Source: Methylobacterium sp. B4 (GTDB lineage Bacteria > Pseudomonadota > Alphaproteobacteria > Rhizobiales > Beijerinckiaceae). From it: DNA of 57,249 nt. The stretch covers positions 1-57,249 of the forward strand of contig NZ_QJJJ01000028.1 in assembly GCF_003201865.1 (NCBI RefSeq), given 5' to 3'. Below the pieces are notes generated by a model. That model saw nothing but the letters and a program-made list of their open reading frames with translations. It ran no database searches and was not told the origin of the DNA. Positions 6,614-14,275 of the stretch are shown here, in pieces. Positions within the stretch are counted from its first letter, which is position 1, and each line of letters begins with the position of its first letter. The position numbers and the translations under genes were made by a program.

Positions 6614-8953
6614 TCAGGCGGAGAGCCGCAGGGAAGTGGCCTCCAGCCGTTCGGCGGCCTTGCGCGCCACGACGACCTGACGGACGCCCGCTTCCTTGGC
6701 CAGCCGGTAGAGCGAGACCAGCGCCGGATCGTCGGCGGCGGCATCCGAGGCGATCACGATCGAGTCCATGCAGGGTCCGACCGCGGTGACGAGGTCCGCC
6801 GCGTCGCCGCCCGCGGCCGCGTCGAGGCGGCAGAGCACCCAATCGTAGCTCTGCGACAGGGCGTTGAGGCCGATGGCAAGCCCCTGCGGCTCCTCCACCA
6901 GCACGTCCAGGGATGCGAAGCCGCGCTTGACCGCGTGCAACCGCGAGTCGGGAACGGCCTGGATCACGTCGGGGAACTTGGCCGCGCCGGCCACGAGGTC
7001 GGTCAGGCCCGGCTCGGCAAGGCCGGTGGCCGCACCGTTGACGTCGATCAACAGCGTCTGCCCCCGCGGGCCGAGCACCCGGGCGAGGTCGGAGGCGAGG
7101 CCCGGCTCGCCCGAGCGCAGCGTCTCGACCACGAGCACGCAGCCTCCCCCGCCATGCTCGGCGCTGCCGGCAAGCCGGGCGATCAGCCCGTCGAGATCGG
7201 CGTAGGAGGCGGAGGATCGCGCGGGAACGCTGAAGCGGCCCTGAGCCGGCGCATCGGCGCCCACCGGCACCGGGCTGGCGAAGACGGGATGATGGACGGT
7301 GGCGGTGGCGCGCAGGGAATTGGCGAAGGCGAGCGCCGGCGCGAAGCGCTCGGCCGCGGAGGCTGGGTAGGCCGCGCCGTAGACGGGTTCGTGGACGGGC
7401 CGTCGGCGCGCGGCGGGTTCGGGCTCGGGATAGAGATCGGGACCGGGGCGCGCGGGACGGACGGAGGCCGTCTCGCCCTCGTCCTCGGTACGATCCTCGC
7501 CCGGTCCGGCGGGCGGCGTCACGAGGAGGTGACGGCCGATGACGCCCGCGCCGGAGAGCAGGAAGGCCAGCACGGTAGCGAAGGCGATGATCGGCAGCTT
7601 CTTGGGGAAGGAGGGCAGATCGGGCACCATCGCGCGCGAGACGACGCGGGCATCGGCCGGGCTCGCATTCTCGGCGTCGCGCGCGGCAGCCTCGCGGTAG
7701 CGGGCGAGGTAGGATTCGAGCTGCTCGCGCTGCGACTTCGCCTCGCGCTCCAGGGCGCGCAGTTGCACCTCGCTGGTATTGCCCTTGGCCACCACGTCCT
7801 GCTGGCCCTCGACGGCGGCGCGCAGGCTCTCGACCCGCGCTCCCGCGATCTTGGCGTCGTTCTCGAGGGTGCGCACGATCCGCTCGGCCGCAGCCTTGAT
7901 CTGACCCTCCAGATCCTGGACCTGCGCGGTCAATTCCTTGATGCGGGGGTGGGCCGGCAGCAGCGTGCGCGATTCCAGCGCGAGTTGCGCGCGCATCGCC
8001 ATGCGGCTTTCGACGGTGCGCCGGATCAGCTCGTTGTTGGCGACATCCGGGATCTCGAAGGCCCGACCCTCCTTGATCATGTCCTTCAGGAGCTTGGCGC
8101 GAGCGCTGAGATCCGCCTGGATGGTGCGGGCCTGCGAGAGCTGGCTCGACAGCTCGGAAAGTTGCTGAGACGAGAGCGGCTGAGCCGCATTGCTGGTGCC
8201 GACGCCGATCAGGCCGTTCTTGGCGCGGAAGGATTCCACCTTCGCCTCCGCATCGGCGACGCGGGCGCGCAGGGTCTCGATATTGTTGCCGAGCCAGGTC
8301 GAGGCGTAGCGCGCCGTATCGACGGAGGCCGCGGCCAGGGAGGCGAGGTAGAGGTCGGCCACCGTGTTGGCGCCCCGCGCCGCGAGATCGGGATCGCGCG
8401 AGCGGAACTCAAAGGCGAGGATGCGCGACTTGCCGACGGGGTAGACCAGCAGGTGTTCGAGGTAATTGTCGAGGATGCGGTCCTCGGCAGCGCGCTCCAT
8501 CGGGGCGGAGGCGAGTCCGAGCATCATCAGCGTGCGCCGGATGGCCGAGCTGCCCTCGGCCTGCGGGTCGAATTCCGGATTGCCGATCAGGTTCAGGCTG
8601 CGGATCGCCTGCCGGGCGAGATCGCGCGACATCGCCACCTGCACTTGGCTCGCCACGGCCTGCTCGTCGATCGGCTGTGCTTGGTCCGCCCGTTCCGCCG
8701 CGGTTCGGGCGAAGGCGGGGTCGCGGCTCTCCAGGAGAACCTTGGCCTCGCCGGTGTAGCGCGGGGTCACGACCTGAACGAACACCACGGCGCCGAGCGC
8801 GGCAATGAGCGTCGGCAGCGCGATCCAGGCCCAGGAGCGGCGCAGCACGCCTGCGATCTGCGAGACGGCCAAGCCGTCGCCGGGGCCCCCGGGCCCCTTT
8901 GGGCCGCCGGGCGGGATGGAGGACGGATCGGTCGACAGCCGGAGGCGAGGCAT
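6614..8953 (-). CDS. Wzc/GumC-like polysaccharide chain-length protein, kinase-dead
   Basis: 779 residues; inner-membrane polysaccharide co-polymerase. It has a cytoplasmic N-terminus rich in Gly/Pro, a first membrane segment at about 41-62, a Wzz domain (RYTGEAKVLLESRDP), long periplasmic helices with coiled-coil character (about 200-430), a second membrane segment at about 450-472, a disordered Pro/Arg linker, and a C-terminal Rossmann domain (about 590-779). That last domain resembles BY-kinases (VLVVETL...TLLIDVNG) but has SGEPGLA where the GEGKST P-loop should be, LLIDVN for the second Walker motif, and no tyrosine cluster at the end. It is divergent from the Wza-like gene at 9189 and forms part of the export locus 6614-12920. 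Confidence 0.85.
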   Translation of the reverse strand: MPRLRLSTDPSSIPPGGPKGPGGPGDGLAVSQIAGVLRRSWAWIALPTLIAALGAVVFVQVVTPRYTGEAKVLLESRDPAFARTAAERADQAQPIDEQAVASQVQVAMSRDLARQAIRSLNLIGNPEFDPQAEGSSAIRRTLMMLGLASAPMERAAEDRILDNYLEHLLVYPVGKSRILAFEFRSRDPDLAARGANTVADLYLASLAAASVDTARYASTWLGNNIETLRARVADAEAKVESFRAKNGLIGVGTSNAAQPLSSQQLSELSSQLSQARTIQADLSARAKLLKDMIKEGRAFEIPDVANNELIRRTVESRMAMRAQLALESRTLLPAHPRIKELTAQVQDLEGQIKAAAERIVRTLENDAKIAGARVESLRAAVEGQQDVVAKGNTSEVQLRALEREAKSQREQLESYLARYREAAARDAENASPADARVVSRAMVPDLPSFPKKLPIIAFATVLAFLLSGAGVIGRHLLVTPPAGPGEDRTEDEGETASVRPARPGPDLYPEPEPAARRRPVHEPVYGAAYPASAAERFAPALAFANSLRATATVHHPVFASPVPVGADAPAQGRFSVPARSSASYADLDGLIARLAGSAEHGGGGCVLVVETLRSGEPGLASDLARVLGPRGQTLLIDVNGAATGLAEPGLTDLVAGAAKFPDVIQAVPDSRLHAVKRGFASLDVLVEEPQGLAIGLNALSQSYDWVLCRLDAAAGGDAADLVTAVGPCMDSIVIASDAAADDPALVSLYRLAKEAGVRQVVVARKAAERLEATSLRLSA

Positions 8954-9188
8954 GGGCAGTCTTTACGCAAGGCAGGGCGCGGGCCTGGGCAGGCGACCCG
9001 TCGCTGATCAGTAGAAAGCGTTAAGGTTGACTTCGCGTTAAGACGCGGGCCGCCCCCTGCTCTGCGGGCGTCAAACCGGAATCAGCATCGATCCTTGCAA
9101 ATGTTGCGATGCGCATCCGCCGGCCGGTTGGATCAGCTTTCGTTAACCATGTCGCCTTAAAGGAAGAACGAGGTTTCTCACGACAGCG

Positions 9189-9767
9189 ATGGCGATGCAG
9201 CGGCGCGCATTCCTTCTGGCCCTCCCGTCGGTCCTGACCCTCGGTGGCTGCCTTCGTCCGGACTTCCGGACTACGGATCTCGATGCCACCGGCACGGGCT
9301 CCATCGGCGCACGCTACGCCCTCGCGGCCGGCGACAAGCTGCGCGTGATCGTGTTCGGGCAGGACAACCTGTCCAACATCTACGCGGTGGATGGCGGCGG
9401 GCGGATCGCGATGCCGCTGATCGGCGTGGTTCAGGTCGGCGGTCAGACCACGGCCCAGGCCGCACGGTTGATCGAGTCGAAGCTCGCCGCCGGCTACGTG
9501 CGCGAGCCGCACGTGACCGTGGAGGTCGACGCCTACCGGCCCTTCTACATCCTCGGCGAGGTGACGACCTCCGGCCAGTATCCCTACGTCAACGGCATGA
9601 CCGTGGAGACGGCGGTGGCGATCGCGGCGGGCTTCGGGCCGCGGGCGGCACGCGATTACGCCGTCCTCACCCGCGACGGACCCGGCGGCCTCATCAACGG
9701 GATCGTGCCCATGTCCTACCCCGTGCGACCGGGCGACACGATCGTCGTCAAGGAGCGGTTCTTCTGA
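9189..9767 (+). CDS. Wza/GumB-like polysaccharide export lipoprotein
   Basis: 192 residues. The N-terminus carries a lipoprotein signal with LGGC at 18-21, so the mature protein is an outer-membrane lipoprotein. The Poly_export domain begins YALAAGDKLRVIVFGQDNLSNIYAVDGGGRIAMPLIG, followed by a SLBB-type domain (YRPFYILGEVTTSGQYPYVNGMTVETAVAIAAGF) and a closing VRPGDTIVVKERFF. The short form resembles GumB more than E. coli Wza. Its promoter must lie in the 235 bases shared with the divergent Wzc-like gene. ATG at 9195 is an alternative start. Confidence 0.9.
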   Translation: MAMQRRAFLLALPSVLTLGGCLRPDFRTTDLDATGTGSIGARYALAAGDKLRVIVFGQDNLSNIYAVDGGGRIAMPLIGVVQVGGQTTAQAARLIESKLAAGYVREPHVTVEVDAYRPFYILGEVTTSGQYPYVNGMTVETAVAIAAGFGPRAARDYAVLTRDGPGGLINGIVPMSYPVRPGDTIVVKERFF

Positions 9768-9984
9768 TCCTGAAGCTGCGCGCCTCGGCGGATCACAGCT
9801 TCGCCCGGACGGCAGCGTTCATGGACGCCTAACCGCGATCCGCGAAAACTGCGGATGCGGGCCTCACGAGCGCCGTTCGAGGCGCTTTCGAGCGGGCCTC
9901 TTAACCCTGCACTGACGGGACGGACGCCATCTTCGCGTCGGATCGGGCCCCGCTCTCGGGATCGCCCGCGCGGAGACCGACGCC

Positions 9985-11229
9985 GTGGCCGCCCCCATCG
10001 CCGCCTCACTGACCGCCAATCCCGCCGTGCCCCCGGTGGCGGACCTGCCCTCCCTCGGCACGGGCGGTGAGCGTCACCGCATCCTTCACGTCTTCCGGGC
10101 GCCCGTCGGCGGCCTGTTCCGCCACGTGGTCGACCTGACCCGCCTCCAGGCAGCGGCAGGGCACGCGGTCGGCCTCGTCTGCGATGCCTCGACCGGAGGC
10201 GAACGGGCCGAACGGGTGCTGGCCGATCTGGCGCCTCATCTCGCCCTTGGCGTCGTGCGCGTTCCGATGCGCCGCAACCCACATCCGCGCGACCTTCAGG
10301 CGATGAAGGCCGTGCGCGAACGGGCTCTGGCGGTGGGGGCGAATGTCCTGCACGGGCATGGGGCCAAGGGCGGCGTCTTCGCCCGGCTCTCGCCTCTCGG
10401 TGCGGCGGGACACGGGGTGATCCGCGCCTACACGCCCCACGGCGGCAGCTACAATTACCGGCCCGGCACTGCCTTGCACCGGCTCTACATGGCGGCGGAG
10501 CGGCTCATGGCCCGCTCGACCGATCTGTTCCTGTTCGAGAGCGAGTACGTCGCATCTCGCCACAATGCCTATGCCGGCGGGCCGCAGCGGCTCGCGCGAA
10601 TCGTCCATAACGGCATCGCCGAGGCCGAGTTCGCCCCGGTGGGAACGGTGCCCGATCCGTTCGACCTCGTCTATGTCGGCGAGTTGCGCGAGGCAAAGGG
10701 CTTACCGGTGCTGCTGCGGGCCCTCGCCCGCCTCCACTCCGAGGGCCGTAACCTGCGGCTTCTGATGGTGGGCTCAGGACCGGATACCGAGAGCCTCACG
10801 GCCATGGCCGGAGCCCTCGGGCTTGCCCAGGCCATCGCCTTCGAGCCGCCTCAGGCGATCCGCCCGGTGCTCGGCCGCGGCCGCGTCATGGTGGTTCCCT
10901 CGCTCGCGGAGTCCTTGCCCTACGTCGTCCTCGAAGCCGCAGCCGCCGCTCAGCCGCTCGTGGCAACCAATGTCGGCGGCATTCCCGAGATTTTCGGCAG
11001 CCTCTCCCGCGATCTCGTTCCGCCGGGCGATTGCAGCGCACTCAGCCGCGCCATCGCCCGCATCCTCGATGAGACGCCGGAGACGCGGGAGGGCCGCGCC
11101 CGCGCTCTCAGCGCCTCACTACGGACCCGCTTCTCCATGGATCGCATGGCGGCCGACGTGCTGTGCGGCTACGCGGCTGCCTTGCGCGCGCGCGCGCCAC
11201 GGCCCTTCGCGATCCCCGCCTCGGCCTGA
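9985..11229 (+). CDS. Glycosyltransferase family 4
   Basis: 414 residues from a GTG start. The N-terminal donor/acceptor domain holds HVFRAPVGGLFRHVVDLTRLQAAAGHAVGLVC; the C-terminal domain begins near VYVGELREAKGLPVLLRAL and has the GT4 motif VPSLAESLPYVVLEAAAAAQPLVATNVGGIPEIF, with the E-x7-E type pair. A retaining GT-B transferase that adds a sugar to a lipid-linked polysaccharide intermediate; the sugar cannot be told. It lies between the export lipoprotein and the initiating transferase. No strong ribosome-binding site is seen at the GTG. Confidence 0.88.
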   Translation: MAAPIAASLTANPAVPPVADLPSLGTGGERHRILHVFRAPVGGLFRHVVDLTRLQAAAGHAVGLVCDASTGGERAERVLADLAPHLALGVVRVPMRRNPHPRDLQAMKAVRERALAVGANVLHGHGAKGGVFARLSPLGAAGHGVIRAYTPHGGSYNYRPGTALHRLYMAAERLMARSTDLFLFESEYVASRHNAYAGGPQRLARIVHNGIAEAEFAPVGTVPDPFDLVYVGELREAKGLPVLLRALARLHSEGRNLRLLMVGSGPDTESLTAMAGALGLAQAIAFEPPQAIRPVLGRGRVMVVPSLAESLPYVVLEAAAAAQPLVATNVGGIPEIFGSLSRDLVPPGDCSALSRAIARILDETPETREGRARALSASLRTRFSMDRMAADVLCGYAAALRARAPRPFAIPASA

Positions 11230-11372
11230 CCCGGCGCGACGAGCCCTGCTTCGTGGGCTTGCATGCGCAGGACCAAATTCCTGGGCCGGGACAGCGTCGC
11301 ATTAAGAGTTTCTTGTCGGTTCGCCGGTACGGTCGAAGCCGGAGGCTGACAGTTTTCACGTGGAACACTGCG

Positions 11373-12920
11373 ATGAGTGCCATCGACGTCCGTGACCTGC
11401 TCAAAGCAGCCGGGCAGGCCGGCTCGGCAACGCCGGTCCCCGCACCGCTGGGGCTCGGCGAGGCGAATGCCTCCGGGGTCATCCAAAACGCGTCCTCGCC
11501 ACGTCCCACCAGCCCCTGGCTCTCGCCGGTCGTGCTGACGGGCTGCGTGCGCCTGTTCGAATTCTGCGGGCTGATGCTGCTCGGCTTTGCCCTGCATCAA
11601 ATCCTGCTGCGTGGGATCGTGCCCCTGGCACCGCGCTATCCCGCAGCCATCCTCGCCGTCACCCTCGCGGGGCTCGGCCTGTTTCAGGCCTCCGGCAGCT
11701 ACCGGATCGGCGCCCTACGGGATTTCTCCAAGACGGCAGCGAAGCTCGCCACCGGTTGGTCGATCGCCTTCCTGATGGTCGCGGCAGCCATGGTGCTCGG
11801 CAAGATCGCCGACCATTACTCGCGAATCTGGCTGCTGGGCTACTACGCGGCCGGCCTCGCCTTCCTGTTCGCGAGCCGGACGGCGGTCTCCCTCTTCGTG
11901 CGACAGCAGATGGCGAAGGGCCGTTTCGATCGCCGCACCGCCATCGTCGGCGGCGGCCCGGCCGCCGAGGAGATGATCCGGGCGCTGGAGGCCGGCGGCG
12001 ACCAAGGCATCCGCATCGTCGGCATCTTCGATGACCGGGGCGACGAACGCGCCGGCACCATGGTGGCGGGCTATCCGAAGCTCGGCAATGTCAGCGACCT
12101 CGTCGCCTATGCCCGCAGCAACACCGTCGATCTGGTGGTGTTCACCCTTCCGATCTCGGCCGAGGCGCGCATCCTGCAGATGCTCGCCAAGCTCTCGGTG
12201 CTGCCGGTGGACATCCGCCTCTCGGCACATGCGGCCAAGCTGCGGCTGCGCCCGCGGGCCTATTCCTATCTCGGCGGCGTGCCGCTGCTCGACCTGTTCG
12301 ACAAGCCGCTCGCCGACTGGGATGTCATCCTCAAGGGCATGTTCGACCGTCTCGTCGGCCTCGCCCTGCTGTTGATGCTGTCTCCGGCCATGCTCGCCGT
12401 GGCCATGGCCGTGAGGCTGACCTCGCCCGGTCCGGTGCTGTTCCGGCAGAAGCGCTACGGCTTCAACAACGAGCTGATCGAGGTCTTCAAGTTCCGCTCG
12501 ATGTATGTCGATCAGTGCGATGCCGGCGCCGCGCAGCTCGTGAGCAAGTCCGATTCCCGCGTCACGCCGGTCGGCCGCTTCATCCGCAAGACCTCGCTGG
12601 ACGAGTTGCCCCAGCTCTTCAACGTGATCCGCGGCGACCTCTCCCTCGTCGGTCCGCGCCCGCACGCCCTCCAGGCGAAGGCCGCCAACACCCTCTACGA
12701 TCAGGTCGTGGACGGCTACTTCGCCCGCCACAGGGTCAAGCCCGGCATCACGGGCTGGGCTCAGATCAACGGCTGGCGCGGCGAGACCGACACCAGCGAG
12801 AAGATCCAGCGCCGGGTCGAGCACGACCTGCACTATATCGAGAATTGGTCGATCCTGTTCGACCTCAAGATCCTGCTCACCACGCCGCTCGCGCTCTTCA
12901 AGACCGACAACGCGTACTGA
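11373..12920 (+). CDS. Undecaprenyl-phosphate sugar phosphotransferase (WcaJ type)
   Basis: 515 residues from the ATG at 11373. It transfers a sugar 1-phosphate (probably glucose) to undecaprenyl phosphate, the first step of exopolysaccharide repeat-unit assembly. Four N-terminal membrane segments (about 45-165) precede a Rossmann-like CoA-binding fold (RRTAIVGGGPAAEEMIRALEAGG). Then comes the catalytic domain with its re-entrant helix (FDRLVGLALLLMLSPAMLAVA), LTSPGPVLFRQKRYGF, VFKFRSMY, KTSLDELPQLFNVIRGDLSLVGPRPHA and KPGITGWAQINGWRGET. Reading frames starting at 11163 overlap the GT4 gene and are not needed. Confidence 0.93.
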   Translation: MSAIDVRDLLKAAGQAGSATPVPAPLGLGEANASGVIQNASSPRPTSPWLSPVVLTGCVRLFEFCGLMLLGFALHQILLRGIVPLAPRYPAAILAVTLAGLGLFQASGSYRIGALRDFSKTAAKLATGWSIAFLMVAAAMVLGKIADHYSRIWLLGYYAAGLAFLFASRTAVSLFVRQQMAKGRFDRRTAIVGGGPAAEEMIRALEAGGDQGIRIVGIFDDRGDERAGTMVAGYPKLGNVSDLVAYARSNTVDLVVFTLPISAEARILQMLAKLSVLPVDIRLSAHAAKLRLRPRAYSYLGGVPLLDLFDKPLADWDVILKGMFDRLVGLALLLMLSPAMLAVAMAVRLTSPGPVLFRQKRYGFNNELIEVFKFRSMYVDQCDAGAAQLVSKSDSRVTPVGRFIRKTSLDELPQLFNVIRGDLSLVGPRPHALQAKAANTLYDQVVDGYFARHRVKPGITGWAQINGWRGETDTSEKIQRRVEHDLHYIENWSILFDLKILLTTPLALFKTDNAY

Positions 12921-12944
12921 GGATCTTCGGGACTTCGAACGGGA

Positions 12945-12983
12945 GAGAGCCCGGGATGCGCCGTCGCGCCATCCCGGGCTCTC
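12945..12983 (+). terminator. Rho-independent terminator after the sugar transferase
   Basis: A perfect 14-bp inverted repeat, GAGAGCCCGGGATG at 12945-12958 and CATCCCGGGCTCTC at 12970-12983, around an 11-base loop and followed by GTCATTT. It starts 24 bases after the stop codon and should also work toward the convergent minus-strand gene. Confidence 0.8.
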
Positions 12984-13026
12984 GTCATTTCAGGGCGCGC
13001 CACCTGCCGACGGCGCGCGTCCGGCG

Positions 13027-13386
13027 CTAGGGCAGCGCGCCGGCCTTCTCCTTCACCTGGGTCATCGTATCCTGGCAGGCGGCCTCCTGGCCGGCCTTGT
13101 CCTGCTCCTTGGCCTTGGCGAGCAGCTTGCGTGCCTCTTCCACACCGGCCTTGGTCGGCTTGGTCGAGGGGTCGGAGGGGGCGCCGGCCGGCGGCTTGTC
13201 GAGGGCCTTGGACGAGCCCGAGGAGGTCGGGCCGCCCGGAGGCTCCTTGCCCGTCACCTGTTCAGCGCCGGCGCTGTTGAGGCGCCGCTCCACCGCGGCG
13301 ATGTCGTCCTTACAGGTGATCGCCAGGGCGGGTCCCGCCGCGACCATCAGGCCGAGGGCGACGGGCAGGCTGAAGGCTTTACGCAT
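13027..13386 (-). CDS. Small secreted protein downstream of lanmodulin
   Basis: 119 residues with a signal peptide (MRKAFSLPVALGLMVAAGPALA). The mature protein has two cysteines (near the start in ITCKDD and near the end in AACQDT), a Pro/Gly/Ser/Lys-rich low-complexity middle, and a C-terminal charged helix (EEARKLLAKAKEQDKAGQEAACQDTMTQVKEKAG). I do not recognise a family. It lies just after lanM in the same direction, separated by a hairpin at 13516-13545, so it probably has its own promoter. A periplasmic role linked to lanthanide handling is only guilt by association. Confidence 0.65.
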   Translation of the reverse strand: MRKAFSLPVALGLMVAAGPALAITCKDDIAAVERRLNSAGAEQVTGKEPPGGPTSSGSSKALDKPPAGAPSDPSTKPTKAGVEEARKLLAKAKEQDKAGQEAACQDTMTQVKEKAGALP

Positions 13387-13515
13387 GGGCTTGCATTCTC
13401 CGATCGATCCGCGCGAGCCGGCTGTGATGCCGTCCGCTTTGGCCGGAGAAAGCCGATGGGACCCACCCGCGGTTCCGCCGCTGCGACGCTTCGCCCGGGT
13501 GCTTCCGACATGAGA

Positions 13516-13545
13516 AAGGGTGCGGATCTCGCGATCCGCACCCTT
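13516..13545 (-). terminator. Hairpin terminator after lanM
   Basis: AAGGGTGCGGATC (13516-13528) and GATCCGCACCCTT (13533-13545) form a perfect 13-bp stem with a 4-base loop, 25 bases beyond the lanM stop in the direction of transcription. The U-tract is weak on both strands (TCTC on minus, CTTTC on plus). Confidence 0.7.
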
Positions 13546-13570
13546 CTTTCGTCCCGATGTCTTCCGGAAT

Positions 13571-13969
13571 TCAGCGCATCAGCTGAACGAGCGCCTGACC
13601 GGCCGGACCGGTCAGCTCCCGGGCGTCGATCGTGCCGTCGTTATCCGGATCGGCGGCCTTGAAGTACATCTCGACGGCGGCGAGATATTCCTTCTTGTCG
13701 AGCGTGCCGTCGTTGTCCGGGTCGAGCTTCTTGAGGTCGGCCTCGGTGAGGCGGCCCTGCAACTCCTTGGCGTCGAGGGTGCCGTCCTTATCCGGATCGA
13801 GCTTGTCGAAGGCGGCCGACGCAGCGGTCTGAGCTTCCTTGAGATCGATCGTGCCGTCCTTGTCCGGATCGAAGGCAGCGATGTCGACCTTGGTCGTGGT
13901 CGGCGCGGCGTAGGCCGGAACCGCGACGAGCGCGGCGAGAAGAACGGCAGAGGAAAGACGGAACGCCAT
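13571..13969 (-). CDS. lanM: Lanmodulin, periplasmic lanthanide-binding EF-hand protein
   Basis: 132 residues from the ATG at 13969. The signal peptide ends AYA at residue 21, and the mature protein starts APTTTKVDIAAF. Four EF-hand loops are present: DPDKDGTIDLKE (34-45), DPDKDGTLDAKE (58-69), DPDNDGTLDKKE (83-94) and DPDNDGTIDARE (107-118). Each has Pro at loop position 2, the mark that separates lanmodulin from calcium EF-hand proteins, and successive loops start 24-25 residues apart. Lanmodulin binds rare-earth ions with picomolar affinity and is found beside lut genes in Methylorubrum. Odd point: loop 4 starts with Asp, whereas the AM1 protein as I recall it has Asn. It lies next to lutH and probably has its own promoter in 13970-14177. 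Confidence 0.97.
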   Translation of the reverse strand: MAFRLSSAVLLAALVAVPAYAAPTTTKVDIAAFDPDKDGTIDLKEAQTAASAAFDKLDPDKDGTLDAKELQGRLTEADLKKLDPDNDGTLDKKEYLAAVEMYFKAADPDNDGTIDARELTGPAGQALVQLMR

Positions 13970-14177
13970 CGGCGGCAAACTCCTGGTCGAAGGGCCCGGT
14001 CGGACCGGGCGGACGGCAAAGTCGCAGGGCGGCGGGCAGGACGAGGTGCATCGAGCGCCCCGGCCATCCGGCCTCGCTTCGACTTGCGTAACTTGCCCGG
14101 GAAAGTTTGGCAATAGGAAGGGCCCCTATTCGGGCGCCTTTTGCCCTACCTGCCCTGTGCCGAGTCCCACACATGTG

Positions 14178-14213
14178 AAGGCGGCGCGGTTCAATCAAGA
14201 ACCGCGCCGCCTT
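14178..14213 (-). terminator. Hairpin terminator after lutH
   Basis: AAGGCGGCGCGGTTC (14178-14192) pairs perfectly with GAACCGCGCCGCCTT (14199-14213) around a 6-base loop. It lies 63 bases past the lutH stop on the minus strand and separates lutH from lanM, so lanM is likely a separate transcription unit. No strong U-tract. Confidence 0.7.
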
Positions 14214-14275
14214 TCAGGGTTCGGGTGCCCCGGGACTTGTGGGCCCGGGAGCGTGGTGTGGGGTCGCGCGGGGCT

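Noticed and set aside
6275..9007. 910-codon plus-strand open frame
   Set aside because: Shadow of the Wzc-like gene; composition is typical of antisense frames and no motif is visible.
13571..13969. Calcium-binding calmodulin-like protein
   Set aside because: Pro at position 2 of all four loops, short loop spacing and the lut neighbours point to lanmodulin.
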